From: Natrinema salifodinae
GTDB taxonomy: Archaea; Halobacteriota; Halobacteria; Halobacteriales; Natrialbaceae
Direction of reading: 5' to 3'
Assembly (NCBI RefSeq): GCF_900110455.1
Contig: NZ_FOIS01000006.1
Location: 1 to 64,000 of the forward strand
DNA length: 64,000 nt
In this document: one piece after another, positions 8,306-17,917 of the stretch
Layout of the letters: each line of letters starts with the position of its first letter
Position numbering within the stretch: position 1 is the stretch's first letter
The notes under the pieces: generated by a model
Databases searched by the model: none
What the model saw: the letters and a program-made list of their open reading frames with translations, nothing else
Told to the model about the DNA's origin: nothing
Translations under genes and position numbers: made by a program

Positions 8306-9517
8306 ATGGCTCAGCAAACGTCGAGCGAGACGGTTCGTGCACCATCCGTCGGCGAACTCACACCCCCGGATCGAACCCTGATGGGACCGGGCCCGAGCGA
8401 CGTGAACCCCCGCGTGCTCCGGGCGATGAGCACGCCGCTGGTCGGCCACCTCGATCCCGCCTTCGTCGAGATCATGGACGAGGTCCAGGAGCTGCTGCGC
8501 TACACCTTCCGGACGGACAACCGGTGGACCATCCCGGTCTCGGGGACCGGTTCGGCCGCGATGGAGGCCGCGATCGGGAACGTCGTCGAACCGGGCGACC
8601 GGATGCTCGTGCCGACGAACGGCTACTTCGGCGGGCGGATGGCCTCGATGGCACGGCGGGCCGGCGGCGAGGTCGTCGAAGTCGACGCGCCGTGGGGCGA
8701 GCCGCTCGACCCCGATGACGTCGCGGATGCGCTTGCCGACCACGATCCGGACGTCTTCGGCTTCGTTCACGCCGAGACGAGCACGGGCGTACTCCAGCCC
8801 GACGTGCCCGAGCTCACCGCCGCGGCCCACGACCACGACGCGCTGGTCGTCGCCGACACTGTCACCTCCCTCGGCGGCGTCGAACTCCGCGTCGACGAGT
8901 GGGACATCGACGTCGCCTACTCCGGTCCCCAGAAGTGTCTCTCCTGTCCGCCCGGCGCGAGCCCGCTGACCCTCTCCGACGAGGCCATGGAGAAGGTCCT
9001 CTCCCGGGACGAGGACCCCCGCTCGTGGTACCTCGACCTCTCCCTACTCGAGGGCTACTGGGGCGACGACCGCTCGTACCACCACACCGCGCCGATCACG
9101 AACGTCTACGCGATCCGCGAGGCCCTGCGCCTGGTCGCCGAAGAAGGAATCGAAGCGCGGTGGGCACGCCACGAACGCCTGGCCGGTGCGCTGAAAGCGG
9201 GCGTCGAAGCGATGGGCCTGGCGATGAACGCGCCCGATGAATACTGGCTGCCGAGTCTCAACGCCGTCCGCGTCCCCGACGGGATCGACGACGGCGCGGT
9301 CTGCGATCGACTCGTCGAGCAGTACGACCTCGAGATCGCCGGCGGCCTGGGCGACCTGGCCGGCGAGATCTTCCGGATCGGCTGCATGGGCCACTCCGCG
9401 CGACCGGAGAACGTGATCTACGTTGTGACGGCGCTGGGAGACGTGCTCGAGTCGATGGGCGCGAACGTCGATCCGGGCGCCGGCGTGACGGCGACGCGGA
9501 ACGCGCTCGAAGAATAG
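8306..9517 (+). CDS. Alanine-glyoxylate/serine-pyruvate family aminotransferase
   Basis: Class V PLP-dependent aminotransferase of 403 residues. The pyridoxal lysine is Lys210 in [14 protein letters not shown]. The PLP-pyridine Asp is Asp184 in [11 protein letters not shown], and the N-terminal block [13 protein letters not shown] and substrate block [13 protein letters not shown] are typical of AGXT and serine-pyruvate or serine-glyoxylate aminotransferases. It probably moves amino groups between alanine or serine and glyoxylate or pyruvate; exact substrates cannot be read from sequence. It stands alone between a divergent membrane gene and a convergent small gene. Confidence 0.9.
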   Translation: MAQQTSSETVRAPSVGELTPPDRTLMGPGPSDVNPRVLRAMSTPLVGHLDPAFVEIMDEVQELLRYTFRTDNRWTIPVSGTGSAAMEAAIGNVVEPGDRMLVPTNGYFGGRMASMARRAGGEVVEVDAPWGEPLDPDDVADALADHDPDVFGFVHAETSTGVLQPDVPELTAAAHDHDALVVADTVTSLGGVELRVDEWDIDVAYSGPQKCLSCPPGASPLTLSDEAMEKVLSRDEDPRSWYLDLSLLEGYWGDDRSYHHTAPITNVYAIREALRLVAEEGIEARWARHERLAGALKAGVEAMGLAMNAPDEYWLPSLNAVRVPDGIDDGAVCDRLVEQYDLEIAGGLGDLAGEIFRIGCMGHSARPENVIYVVTALGDVLESMGANVDPGAGVTATRNALEE

Positions 9518-9574
9518 GGCCGCTCGGTGTCGCTGGCCGCTTGAACGTCGGGTTCGGTTTTAGTTTTCAGGTTT

Positions 9575-9898
9575 TTACACGGAGACGTGTGGTCCTGGCG
9601 GAGCTCGTTCGACCTGATAGTCCTCCCCGTCGATGACGATGATCGCCCACTCGTAGTTCGGCTCGGCCCGCTCGAGTCGCGCCTCGAGGTCGTCGGCGTC
9701 CGACGGTTCGGCGACGAAACAGTGGAACTGTCCCGACGCCGACGTCGGGAGGTCGCCGGTCTCGAGTACTGTGTTCACGTGAACGACTTTCCATGCCCGC
9801 TCGGCGCGGAACTCGGGGCCGTTGCCTTCGACGGTGTAGCCCAACTCTGCGAAGATCGACCTGGCCTGCTCGACGAGTCGCATGTTAACAGGACCCAT
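9575..9898 (-). CDS. Conserved haloarchaeal protein, unknown function
   Basis: An acidic cytoplasmic protein of 107 residues. Conserved-looking elements are VEQARSIFAELGYTVEGNGPEFRAER, SGQFHCFVAE and WAIIVIDGEDYQVERAPP, which suggest a small alpha/beta fold. A TATA element (9925-9930 on the reverse strand) lies about 27 bases before ATG 9898, so a nearly leaderless transcript from this start is likely. ATG 9883 is an alternative. I believe this is one of the haloarchaeal DUF families (possibly DUF7116), but that assignment is from memory only. Confidence 0.65.
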   Translation of the reverse strand: MGPVNMRLVEQARSIFAELGYTVEGNGPEFRAERAWKVVHVNTVLETGDLPTSASGQFHCFVAEPSDADDLEARLERAEPNYEWAIIVIDGEDYQVERAPPGPHVSV

Positions 9899-10101
9899 TC
9901 AGAACCAGCTACGTCACCGACCACTATAAATGTTAGTACGTAACGAGAACAAACGGTTACTTCCCGATGATCAGGAACTGGGTCCGTTTCTAACCCATCG
10001 ATTTTCGCGAATGAACGAGTCGGCTTCGGTAATCGTCTATTATCGGTCGCGGACTGGATCGTCGATCAGCCGGCGGACCGAGGCTTCGTTCCGCGGCGTC
10101 G

Positions 10102-10341
10102 CTACTCGTGGGCGGCGTCCCATTCGGTGGGTTTGCGGAAGTTCCCGCACCGGTTGCATTTGATCCGACCCATCGCGTCCATCGCATTGTCGAAGGTTTC
10201 GCAGTTCGTACAGAACCAGCCGTACCGGCGGTCCGTGTCGGGGGTCTCGTAGGCGACGAGAAACGGCCCCTTCGATCCCTTGTCGCCGTCGGTCTCCGAA
10301 ATGTAGACGGTCTCGCCGTCTTCGGTCGACCAGATGTCCAT
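10102..10341 (-). CDS. DUF5816-like zinc-ribbon protein
   Basis: A 79-residue haloarchaeal protein with two CxxC pairs (Cys44/Cys47 in FCTNCETF and Cys62/Cys65 in KCNRCGNF), which form a zinc ribbon. The C-terminal half, with FDNAMDAMGRIKC and FRKPTEWDAAHE, matches what I recall of the haloarchaeal DUF5816 family. The N-terminal half is an acidic beta-rich segment (DGETVYISETDGD). Role unknown; many small haloarchaeal zinc-ribbon proteins act as protein- or nucleic-acid-binding regulators, but nothing here proves that. Confidence 0.8.
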   Translation of the reverse strand: MDIWSTEDGETVYISETDGDKGSKGPFLVAYETPDTDRRYGWFCTNCETFDNAMDAMGRIKCNRCGNFRKPTEWDAAHE

Positions 10342-10520
10342 GTCCGGCCGTACTCCCGCTCGCGGTAAATGACTGTCTGTCCCGGCGGACGTCGCCTGGC
10401 TCGCCCTCGAGGGACGGATCGACCCGGGCTTCCGGGCCGAACCGACCGTGTGGGACAGGTTCGCAGTGTGGACAGTCCGGACTGAAAGGTTTACCCGGGC
10501 GGGAAGCGTTCGGCTTCCTA

Positions 10521-10931
10521 ATGTCGTTGGTCGTGGTTCCCGTTCGGTATCCCCTGTCGAAACACTCGAAACGAACGCTCGAGCAGGCGATCGAGGTCGC
10601 CCGCGAGCGGGACGCGGCGCTGACGATTCTCCACGTCGACCTCTACCAGAACGGGAAGAAAGTAACGCGAATGGACCTGAAAAACGCGGTCGAGGGGACG
10701 TTCGGGCGGATCGAAAACGCCCGCTACGTCGTTCGAACCGGCTTCCTCGTCGAGGAAAGCATTCTCGACGAAGTCGCGGCGGAGGGCGCAGACGCCGTCG
10801 TCATCGGAACCAAACAGGCGAGTCGACTTCGTCGGATCTTCCGGCGGTTCACCGACAACCCCGACATCGACCGCTACCTGCGAAGCCACCTCGACTGCGA
10901 GGTCATCACGGTCGAGAGCGCACGCGCCTGA
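10521..10931 (+). CDS. Universal stress protein (UspA family)
   Basis: A 136-residue cytoplasmic Usp-fold protein. It starts MSLVVVPVRYPLSKHSKRTLEQAI and has the strand ALTILHVDLY, then the block GADAVVIGTKQASRLRRIFRRF and the final strand CEVITVES. The usual ATP-binding glycine pattern (G-x2-G-x9-G-S/T) is degenerate here, so it may belong to the non-ATP-binding group. It is transcribed toward the next Usp gene, which lies on the opposite strand (11009-11452). Confidence 0.85.
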   Translation: MSLVVVPVRYPLSKHSKRTLEQAIEVARERDAALTILHVDLYQNGKKVTRMDLKNAVEGTFGRIENARYVVRTGFLVEESILDEVAAEGADAVVIGTKQASRLRRIFRRFTDNPDIDRYLRSHLDCEVITVESARA

Positions 10932-11008
10932 ACCCGTCCGGCCTCGGCGTCGGCTTCGGCCCGCCGCTCCCCCGCGATTGTTTTCTCCTCGCTCGTCGCC
11001 GTCCCTCG

Positions 11009-11452
11009 TTACTCGCGCTCGCCCGCGTTTCGGACGACGAACACCGGAATCGAGGCGTTGTCGACAACCCGCTCAGAGACGCTGCCCAGCGAAGTCACCT
11101 TCTCTCGCGGACTCTTGCCCCGCGTTCCGATGACGATCAGGTCGATCCCCCGCTCGTCCGCGTACTCGAGGATCGTCTTCGCCGGCGTCCCCTGTCGCAC
11201 CTCGGCGACCGTCTCGAGTCCCTCCGCGCTCGCGCGCTCGTCGACGGTCTCGACGGCCGCCCGGCCCTCGTCCTCGAGCGTCCGCTCTAAGTCCGTACTG
11301 GCCTCCGAGTCGGCCGCGGCGGTGACGCGGCTGTCGACTACGTACAGCGCGTGGACCGTCGCGTCGTTGTTCGCGGCGATGGGCAGCCCGTGGGCGAGTG
11401 TCTCGGAAATCGTGTCGCTGCCGTCGGTAGGGATGAGAATATCGTCGTACAT
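11009..11452 (-). CDS. Universal stress protein (UspA family), ATP-binding type
   Basis: A 147-residue Usp. The N-terminal MYDDILIPTDGSD carries the conserved Asp of the nucleotide site, and the block IVIGTRGKSPREKVTSLGSVSERVV fits the G-x2-G-x9-G-S ATP-binding signature. It ends in the strand IPVFVVRN. An acidic helix-rich insert separates the halves. It is convergent with the Usp at 10521-10931. The upstream 120 bases up to the MscS gene contain its promoter, with an AT-rich tract about 20-30 bases before the ATG. Confidence 0.93.
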   Translation of the reverse strand: MYDDILIPTDGSDTISETLAHGLPIAANNDATVHALYVVDSRVTAAADSEASTDLERTLEDEGRAAVETVDERASAEGLETVAEVRQGTPAKTILEYADERGIDLIVIGTRGKSPREKVTSLGSVSERVVDNASIPVFVVRNAGERE

Positions 11453-11574
11453 CTGTCGGTACGTTGTGAATTACACCGGGAGCGATATAAATCACACCCA
11501 CGAGACGTCGAAGCAAACCCCCGAATTCGGTCCCGTTTCCGTCAATGCCGCCACCGCAGCAGTTGCAGCTACCG

Positions 11575-12627
11575 TTACTGATCGGCCGGATCCGCGGGAC
11601 TCTCGCTCGCGCCGCTCTGCTCGCTCCGTTGCTCCTGCTCGTCCCGCTCGCTCGGCCCGCCTGGTTCGACCGGCGAGCCCGCGGGTGCCCGATCGACGTC
11701 GATCTCGGCGTCGTCGACGGCCAGGCGGGCGACCCCGCTGGTCTCGTCGAAGACGTGGTGGCGCCGCGGGTACGCGAACTCCACGTCGAGGTCCGCGTAG
11801 CGCTCACCGATGGCCGTCTGAACCCGGTCCCGGGCGACGGAGAGTTTGTAGGGGTGTTTGATCCAGAAGAACAGTTCGAGCGTAATGCCGTCGTCAGCGT
11901 ACTCGTCGATCCGGCAGGAGGGCGCTGCAGCGTATCGCGCGCTGCCGATCCGGATATCTGGTCCGCCGGAGATGACCATGTCGACGTTGCGGGCGGCCCG
12001 CTCGGCGGCCTGGCGGGCCGCGGTGAGATCGCTGTCGTAGGTGACGTCGAACGAGACCGTGATCCGAGTGCGCTCGTCCTCGGCGGAGTAGTTGATGACG
12101 TCGCGCGCGTGGATCTCGGAGTTGGGGATCACGATGAAAGTGTTCTGGAGGGTGAAGATCTTGGTGTACCGGATGGTGATGTCCTCGACGAAGCCGCGGT
12201 GGCCGGCGTCGGTGACTTCGATCATGTCGCCGATCTCGTAGGGCCGGTCGGCCAGCACGTACAGCCCGTTGATCAGGCTGCCGACCAGCGGCGCGAGCAC
12301 GATCGCGATCACGGCCGAGATGACGGTCACCGACAGGAGGAGTTCCGTGTCGCCGACGCCGAGAATACCGGCGGCGATGGTGCCTGCCCAGACGAGGACG
12401 GCGAGCCTGACACCGCGTAGGACGGTTCGGGTGACGCTCGGCCGTTCGATCCGGCGGGCGACCGTTCGTCCTGCGAGGCGGACGACGAGCTTCGAGAGGT
12501 ACCAGCCGACGACGAGCACGGCGAGTGCGAGGGTGATGGCGACTACTCGCTCCGGTACCGGGACCGGGATGGCATTTTCGAGGCCCTCGACCATCGAGCC
12601 CTCGTCTACTAACGGGACCTCGCGCAT
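11575..12627 (-). CDS. Small-conductance mechanosensitive channel (MscS family)
   Basis: A 350-residue membrane channel that opens under membrane tension and protects against hypo-osmotic shock, relevant for a halophile. Three transmembrane segments lie at about residues 27-48, 75-95 and 97-125. The last continues into the pore-lining helix and the MscS hallmark LVGSLINGLYVLADRPYEIGDMIEV. The beta domain follows (ITIRYTKIFTLQNTFIVIPNSEIHARDVINYS), then the cytoplasmic alpha/beta domain. The last 50 residues are an acidic, Ser/Pro-rich tail without structure. Confidence 0.93.
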   Translation of the reverse strand: MREVPLVDEGSMVEGLENAIPVPVPERVVAITLALAVLVVGWYLSKLVVRLAGRTVARRIERPSVTRTVLRGVRLAVLVWAGTIAAGILGVGDTELLLSVTVISAVIAIVLAPLVGSLINGLYVLADRPYEIGDMIEVTDAGHRGFVEDITIRYTKIFTLQNTFIVIPNSEIHARDVINYSAEDERTRITVSFDVTYDSDLTAARQAAERAARNVDMVISGGPDIRIGSARYAAAPSCRIDEYADDGITLELFFWIKHPYKLSVARDRVQTAIGERYADLDVEFAYPRRHHVFDETSGVARLAVDDAEIDVDRAPAGSPVEPGGPSERDEQEQRSEQSGASESPADPADQ

Positions 12628-12776
12628 GGCAACACACTCAGGCCGGGTGTGGTTAAGGGTTCTGACCGTTTGGCTGGGACCGCCGGTAGCGAATCGACTG
12701 AAACAACCTGATTACGAAAACACGTGCTACTCGATATATAATAAATCATTTAGCGATCGGGAACATAGGGTGGTGT

Positions 12777-13841
12777 ATGGCACCAGACGAACTGCGCTCG
12801 ACCGTCGAGCACGTCGGGGATCGCTTCAACCTCGGCGAGTACGAGATCGACGCCTACCTCACCGTCTTAGAGCAGGGCCAGCTCACGGCGAGCGAGATCG
12901 CGGACCAGACGCAGATCCCCCAACCGCGGGTCTACGACACGGTCCGCAGTTTGAGCGATCGCGGCCTGGTCGAACTGCGCGAGTCTCGGCCGATGAAGGT
13001 CGTCGCGATCGACCCGGAGGAGGCCTTCGACGACGTGCAGTCCTCCCTCGAGCAGATGATCGACGAACTCGAGGCCCGCTACACGGCGCCGGCCCGGGAC
13101 ACGGAAGCCGTCTCGCTGGTCAAGTCCCGATCGACGATCCTTCGCTACCTCGAGGAGGTTATCGATGCCGCGGAGTTCGAACTCGCCCTGTCGCTGACGC
13201 CGGACCTGCTGACCCGGTACGAGGACGAGCTGCGCGCGGCGGTCGACGCCGGCGTGAGCGTCGATCTGATCGTCACGCCTGCGCGCGAAGCGCCCGATCC
13301 GGCGGAGTTCGCCTACGGCGAGGTCGCCTCGACCGCCCGCGCCCGCCGCGGGATCACGACGCCGGTCATCGCCGTCGCCGACGGGAACTACTCCGTCTAC
13401 GCGACCCAGGACGCCCTGCGCGACGACCAGGACCGCTACGGCGTCATCTTCAACCGGTCGGCGCTTGGCTTCCTCGTCTCCGGCTTCTTCGGGACGGTCC
13501 TTTGGACGACCGCGGAACGCACCCTCGGTGAGGACGGCCGCAACGAGGCGTACCCCCGGAAGTACGCCTCCATCCGCCGGTGCGTGAAGGACCTCATGGA
13601 CGAGGGCGGGGAATTCTACGCGACCATCGAGGGCCGAGACGTCGAGGTCGGCGGCCAGCGGATCGTCCGCGGTCGCATCCGCGACATCGCCTTCGAGGTC
13701 AGCGAGGAAGTTGCCAGCCTCACGATCGAAACGACGGAGGGCGAGGAACTCTCCGTCGGTGGCCGCGTCGCCGCGCTCGAGGACATCGAGGCCCACGAGA
13801 TCCACATCGGCCGGAACGAGCCGCCGACGCTCGAGGACTGA
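12777..13841 (+). CDS. TrmB family sugar-responsive transcriptional regulator
   Basis: A 354-residue regulator. The N-terminal winged HTH (residues about 12-80) contains [40 protein letters not shown], followed by a helical linker and the TrmB C-terminal sugar-binding region. Known TrmB proteins control sugar ABC transporters and central sugar metabolism and respond to bound sugar. The gene sits immediately upstream of a complete sugar ABC importer on the same strand, so that importer is the likely target. An AT-rich promoter (12731-12752) and a ribosome site (GGTGGT) precede the ATG. Confidence 0.9.
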   Translation: MAPDELRSTVEHVGDRFNLGEYEIDAYLTVLEQGQLTASEIADQTQIPQPRVYDTVRSLSDRGLVELRESRPMKVVAIDPEEAFDDVQSSLEQMIDELEARYTAPARDTEAVSLVKSRSTILRYLEEVIDAAEFELALSLTPDLLTRYEDELRAAVDAGVSVDLIVTPAREAPDPAEFAYGEVASTARARRGITTPVIAVADGNYSVYATQDALRDDQDRYGVIFNRSALGFLVSGFFGTVLWTTAERTLGEDGRNEAYPRKYASIRRCVKDLMDEGGEFYATIEGRDVEVGGQRIVRGRIRDIAFEVSEEVASLTIETTEGEELSVGGRVAALEDIEAHEIHIGRNEPPTLED

Positions 13842-14292
13842 CGATCGTCTGCGATCCCTGACCGGAGCCACCCTCGTTCGACGATCGACCGCCGATCGAG
13901 GTCCGGAAATCGCGCTCTTATACCGTTACGTGTCGACGTGTCGACGTGGCCGGATCGCGTCCGCTCCCGATACCGATACCGCCAGGCGATCGCGCTCGGC
14001 GGAGTCGTCGATCCGACCGTGGGAGGTCGTACTGACGGAGCGTGCGCCGCGAACGGCCCTATAGCGTATCTCGGCAGCGGGCCATCGGTGATTTGCCGGC
14101 AGCTGCCGACCCGCGGTCGGCAATGGGGGATTGAGCGGCGGCGGCGGGATCGACGGGACCGAATCCGAATCGGAGGCCGACGGATCGGCGATGGCAAAGC
14201 TGACGTAACAGACACGAGATCCTGACAGTCGCGCTTTATTACTCCATTTATTGCCAACAACTAAGTCCCATAACGTGGACCGATCACTGGTC
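13842..14292. promoter_or_regulatory. Control region of sugar ABC operon
   Basis: About 450 bases without a convincing gene between the TrmB gene and the solute-binding protein. It contains nested palindromes at 14097-14122 and an AT-rich element TTTATTACTCCATTTATT at 14235-14252 that could be the core promoter. I did not find the TACT-spacer-GAGTA motif reported for Halobacterium TrmB. Short open frames inside are basic and unlikely to be real. Confidence 0.5.
14097..14122. promoter_or_regulatory. Nested palindromes, candidate operator
   Basis: CGGCAGCTGCCG (14097-14108) is a perfect 12-base palindrome. It overlaps TGCCGACC-CGC-GGTCGGCA (14104-14122), an inverted repeat with perfect 8-base arms. 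It lies about 170 bases before the solute-binding protein start. It could be an operator for the TrmB-family protein encoded just upstream, or a transcript hairpin. Confidence 0.4.
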
Positions 14293-15765
14293 ATGGGACG
14301 CGATACCGTCGGTCGGTGCGATCGGTCTCGCCTGGGACGTCGATCGTTCCTGAAGACCGCATCGGTCTCGACCGCGGCGGGGGCGGTCGCCGTCACCGGC
14401 TGCCTCGGTCGGGGTCGCCAACCAGGCACCGTGGTGATGACAGCCGCCACGGACGTCGAGGGGATCATGCACAGCGACGGCGACGGGCCCTCGATCCAAC
14501 AGGCCCTGTGGGACGCCGGCCTCGACGAGGACATCCGCGTGGAGATCCAGACCGTCGTCAGCGATTCCGCACAGCGGATGCAGGGCGCTCAATCGGCCCT
14601 TCAGGCGGGTCGCGCACCGCCCGACATCCACATGATGGACAGCGGGTGGACGATCCCCTTTATCCTCCGAGAGCAGACGCTCAACCTGAGCGAACACCTC
14701 GGGGACGAGGCCCTCAACACCGTCGAGAACGACTACCTCGACGCGATCGTGGAGACGGCCCGCCACCCGGAGACCGGCGACGTCCACGGCGTGCCGCTGT
14801 TTCCGGACTTCGGACTGATGCTGTATCGACAGGACCTGATCGAAGACGCGGGCTACGAGACGAACGGCTGGGGCACCGATCCGCCCTCCTGGGAGGAGTT
14901 CTCGAACGCCGTCGGCGACGCGCTGGACGCCAACGAGGACATCAGCTACGGCTTCACCACGCAGGGGGCCGCCTACGAGGGCCTGTCCTGTTGTACGTTC
15001 AACGAGGTGATGACCTCGTGGGGCGGCGCGTACTTCGGCGGCACCGAGAACCTGTTTACGGCCGGCGACCGCCCGATCACGGTCGACGACGGACACACGG
15101 TCGACGCGATCCGGATGATGCGCGCGTTCATCGACAGCGACGATCCGAACGGGCTCGACGGGTACTCCGAGATCTGCCCCTCGGCGATCGTCCAGTGGAC
15201 CGAACAGGAGTCGCTCAACCCCTTCGCGGACGGCAACGCGATCGCCAACCGCAACTGGCCGTTCGCGATCGCCGAGACCGGGGGCGAGGACGCGTTCGGC
15301 GAGGACCTCGGCGTGATGACCCGTCCGTACGCCGTCTCGCAGGAGGAGACGGAGTTCGAGGGCGTCGGCGGCACCGCCGCGGCTCTGGGCGGGTGGAACC
15401 TCACCGTGAGCCCGCACACGGAGCGCCGCGAGGAGGCCCTGCAGGTCCTCGAGGCGTTCACCGCCGAGGACGTCCAGCTCACGGTCTTCGAGTTGGGCGG
15501 GTTCCTGCCGCCGAACATCGACCTGATCGAAGAGGCTGATCCCGACGAGATCGGCCCCTCCGCGCGGTACACCGAACAGCTCCAGGCGGCCGGTGAGAAC
15601 GCGATTCCGCGACCGGTAACCGACCTCTGGCCCGAACAATCGGCGCTGATCTACCAGGAGGTCAACGCGGCCTACCGCGGGGAAAAAGCGCCCGAGACCG
15701 CGATGAGCGACCTCGAAGAGCGGCTCCAGCGGAGCGAAGCGGAGGTGGCCGAAAATGGCAACTGA
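14293..15765 (+). CDS. Sugar ABC transporter solute-binding lipoprotein
   Basis: Extracellular family 1 (MalE-like) binding protein of 490 residues that captures a carbohydrate for the importer. The signal contains a twin-arginine motif (GRRSFLKTA) and lipobox VTGC with Cys37, so it is Tat-exported and lipid-anchored. The mature part shows the family pattern PDIHMMDSGWTIPFILREQ, GDVHGVPLFPDFGLMLYRQDLIED and GGWNLTVSPHTERREEALQVLEAF. I chose ATG 14293; GTG 14275 is possible. It overlaps the first permease gene by 11 bases, so the operon is translationally coupled. The sugar is unknown; length suits an oligosaccharide or disaccharide. Confidence 0.92.
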   Translation: MGRDTVGRCDRSRLGRRSFLKTASVSTAAGAVAVTGCLGRGRQPGTVVMTAATDVEGIMHSDGDGPSIQQALWDAGLDEDIRVEIQTVVSDSAQRMQGAQSALQAGRAPPDIHMMDSGWTIPFILREQTLNLSEHLGDEALNTVENDYLDAIVETARHPETGDVHGVPLFPDFGLMLYRQDLIEDAGYETNGWGTDPPSWEEFSNAVGDALDANEDISYGFTTQGAAYEGLSCCTFNEVMTSWGGAYFGGTENLFTAGDRPITVDDGHTVDAIRMMRAFIDSDDPNGLDGYSEICPSAIVQWTEQESLNPFADGNAIANRNWPFAIAETGGEDAFGEDLGVMTRPYAVSQEETEFEGVGGTAAALGGWNLTVSPHTERREEALQVLEAFTAEDVQLTVFELGGFLPPNIDLIEEADPDEIGPSARYTEQLQAAGENAIPRPVTDLWPEQSALIYQEVNAAYRGEKAPETAMSDLEERLQRSEAEVAENGN

Positions 15766-16837
15766 TCCCGACGCCGAGACCGAACCCGAGACCCCGCCCC
15801 CGACCGCGACCGACGGCGGCGCCGTGACCGATGAAACCGGACGGGACCGGGAGCACGAACGGACCGGCAACGTCCTCGTCAACTGGATGGAGAACCTGAG
15901 CGAGGCGGCCTACGCCTACCTGCTCCTGTTACCGGCGTTCGCCTTGCTGGCCCTGATCGCGTTCTACCCGCTGCTCCGGACGTTCGTCATGTCGCTGCGC
16001 GCCGACGAGACGCGGGGCATGGACCCGCTCGGCGGCTTCGTCGGCATCGAGAACTACGTCGACATCTTCACCGGGAACGCGCGCCTGGCCAGGCAGTTCC
16101 TCGACGTCTCGCTGACGTCGTCGTTCCCGTTCGTCGACCTCGGCGTCCCGTTCTTCCAGCAGGCGCTGTTCGTCACCGTGGCGTTCGCGGTCATCAGCGT
16201 CGTCGTCGAGACGGTGATCGGCTTCGGCCAGGCGTACGTGCTCGATCAGGACTTCCGGGGCCGGCGGTGGGTCCGCGTGGCGATCATCCTCCCGTGGGCG
16301 GTGCCGATCGTCATCCAGGGGATGATCTTCTTCCTGATCTTCCAGCCGGAGGTCGGCTTCGGGACCGATATCATGCAAGCGCTCGGCGTCTTCAGCGCCG
16401 CGCCGCTGGCCAACAGCCGGGATGCGTTCATCATCATCCTCGTGGCAGACATCTGGAAGTCGTCGGCGTTCATGGCCCTGCTGATCCTGGCGGGACTCCA
16501 GAGCGTCGACCGGAGCCTCTACGACGTCGCGCGCGTGGCCGGGGCGTCGCCCTGGCAGCGGTTCAAGCTGATCACGCTGCCGCTGGTGATGCCGGCGCTG
16601 TTGGTCGCGATGCTGTTCCGGACGATGGACGCGATGCGCGTCTTCGGACTGATCGAGTCGACCGCCGGCTGTACGACCGTGCCGTCGCTGACCTGCCTGG
16701 TCGTCGAGGCGATGTTCGGCGGCACGCGGATCTACGCGACGGCGGCAGCCGTCGCCTTCGCGACGGCGCTGGTAATCGGCGTGATCATCGCGATGTACAT
16801 CCTGCTCTTCCGCGATACCGAAGGAGGTGTCACCTGA
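15755..16837 (+). CDS. Sugar ABC transporter permease (MalF/UgpA type)
   Basis: First permease of the importer, 360 residues. After an acidic, disordered N-terminal 45 residues come about six transmembrane segments. The EAA loop that contacts the ATPase is YDVARVAGASPWQRFKLITLP near residue 250. Residues between the first two membrane segments form a long external loop. Its gene overlaps both neighbours: 11 bases with the binding protein, and one base (TGATG) with the second permease. Confidence 0.93.
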   Translation: MATDPDAETEPETPPPTATDGGAVTDETGRDREHERTGNVLVNWMENLSEAAYAYLLLLPAFALLALIAFYPLLRTFVMSLRADETRGMDPLGGFVGIENYVDIFTGNARLARQFLDVSLTSSFPFVDLGVPFFQQALFVTVAFAVISVVVETVIGFGQAYVLDQDFRGRRWVRVAIILPWAVPIVIQGMIFFLIFQPEVGFGTDIMQALGVFSAAPLANSRDAFIIILVADIWKSSAFMALLILAGLQSVDRSLYDVARVAGASPWQRFKLITLPLVMPALLVAMLFRTMDAMRVFGLIESTAGCTTVPSLTCLVVEAMFGGTRIYATAAAVAFATALVIGVIIAMYILLFRDTEGGVT

Positions 16838-17913
16838 TGACTGACGAATTCGACCGCGACCGCACCGAGAGCGAAACCGAATCGACGCCCGAGAGCCGGG
16901 GCGACCGCGCAGACGTGCGGAGCCGACGGACCGCACCGACCGGAACCGGCGGCCGCAGGCTCCGGCCGGACGGGGGCGGCGCCCTCACGGACGATCGCGA
17001 GGCCGAACTCGACCGAGGTCCGTTCCAGCAGTGGGTAGCCAACTCCATCTCCCACCCCGAACGGGTCTACCGAGCGATGTTCTACGTCGCCGCGATCTTC
17101 TTCCTGTTCACGACGCTGTTCCCGTTCTACTGGCTGCTCATGGTCGCGCTGACGCCGGAAGGCCAACTTCAGGACATCGTCTTCACGCCGAACGGGTTCA
17201 ATCCCGGCGCGTTCGTCGAGGTCTTCGAGGTCATCCCGTTCCACTGGTACATGTTCAACAGCTTCGTGATCGCGCTGGGGTCGACCGTCGTCGTCCTCGT
17301 CGTGGGTAGCCTGGCGGGCTACGCCTTCGGCCGCCTCGAGTTCCCCGGCCGCACGCCGCTGATGCTGCTCGTGTTGGTCATTTCGTTCTTCCCGCCGGCG
17401 TCCTTTTTCATCCCGCTGAACGACCTCTTCAACACCTCGTTCGCGATCCTCGAGCCGATCACCGGCGACGGCACGCTGTACAACACGCCGTTCGCGATGG
17501 TGACGCCGCTGTCGGCGATCTTCATGCCGCTGGCGATCTTCATCCTCACGACGTTTTACGCCCAGATTCCGGACGGGCTCGAGGACGCGGCCCGCGTCGA
17601 GGGGACGACCAGGCTCGGCGCACTGTTCCGGGTCATCATCCCGCTGTCGGCGCCCGGCGTCGCGACCGCCGGCGTGTTGACGTTCATCGCCGTCTACAAC
17701 GAGTTCTTCTTCTCGTTCCTGATGACCGACGGGCAGCCGCAGAACTGGGCGCCGATCCTCGAAGGGATCCTCGCCTACCAGGGCCAGTACGAGGTGCTGT
17801 ACCACCTCATGGCCGCCGCGAGCATCCTCGGGGTGATCCCCGTGGCGATCCTCGTGGTGATCGCGCAGGAAAAGATCGTGAGCGGACTGACCGCAGGCGC
17901 ACTCAAGGAGTAA
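16837..17913 (+). CDS. Sugar ABC transporter permease (MalG/UgpE type)
   Basis: Second permease, 358 residues, starting at ATG 16837, which shares its first base with the stop of the preceding gene. A strong Shine-Dalgarno GGAGGTG is seen 8-10 bases before. The first 65 residues are hydrophilic, with Arg, Glu and Asp, and unlikely to be ordered. The rest holds six membrane segments and the EAA motif EDAARVEGTTRLGALFRVIIP. Together with the MalF-type partner it forms the channel. Confidence 0.93.
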   Translation: MTDEFDRDRTESETESTPESRGDRADVRSRRTAPTGTGGRRLRPDGGGALTDDREAELDRGPFQQWVANSISHPERVYRAMFYVAAIFFLFTTLFPFYWLLMVALTPEGQLQDIVFTPNGFNPGAFVEVFEVIPFHWYMFNSFVIALGSTVVVLVVGSLAGYAFGRLEFPGRTPLMLLVLVISFFPPASFFIPLNDLFNTSFAILEPITGDGTLYNTPFAMVTPLSAIFMPLAIFILTTFYAQIPDGLEDAARVEGTTRLGALFRVIIPLSAPGVATAGVLTFIAVYNEFFFSFLMTDGQPQNWAPILEGILAYQGQYEVLYHLMAAASILGVIPVAILVVIAQEKIVSGLTAGALKE

Positions 17914-17917
17914 CACA

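Noticed and set aside
14041-14070. tRNA-like fragment CCTATAGCGT upstream of the sugar operon
   Set aside because: No T-loop, anticodon stem or acceptor match nearby; it is not a tRNA.
13842-14292. TACT-spacer-GAGTA motif known for Halobacterium TrmB
   Set aside because: I looked for it in this control region and did not find a good copy; the palindromes at 14097-14122 are a different sequence.
14284-15882. 532-residue open frame antisense to the sugar-binding lipoprotein
   Set aside because: Val/Arg/Asp/Leu-rich composition produced by reverse reading of a GC-rich gene. The forward frame has a Tat signal and family blocks.
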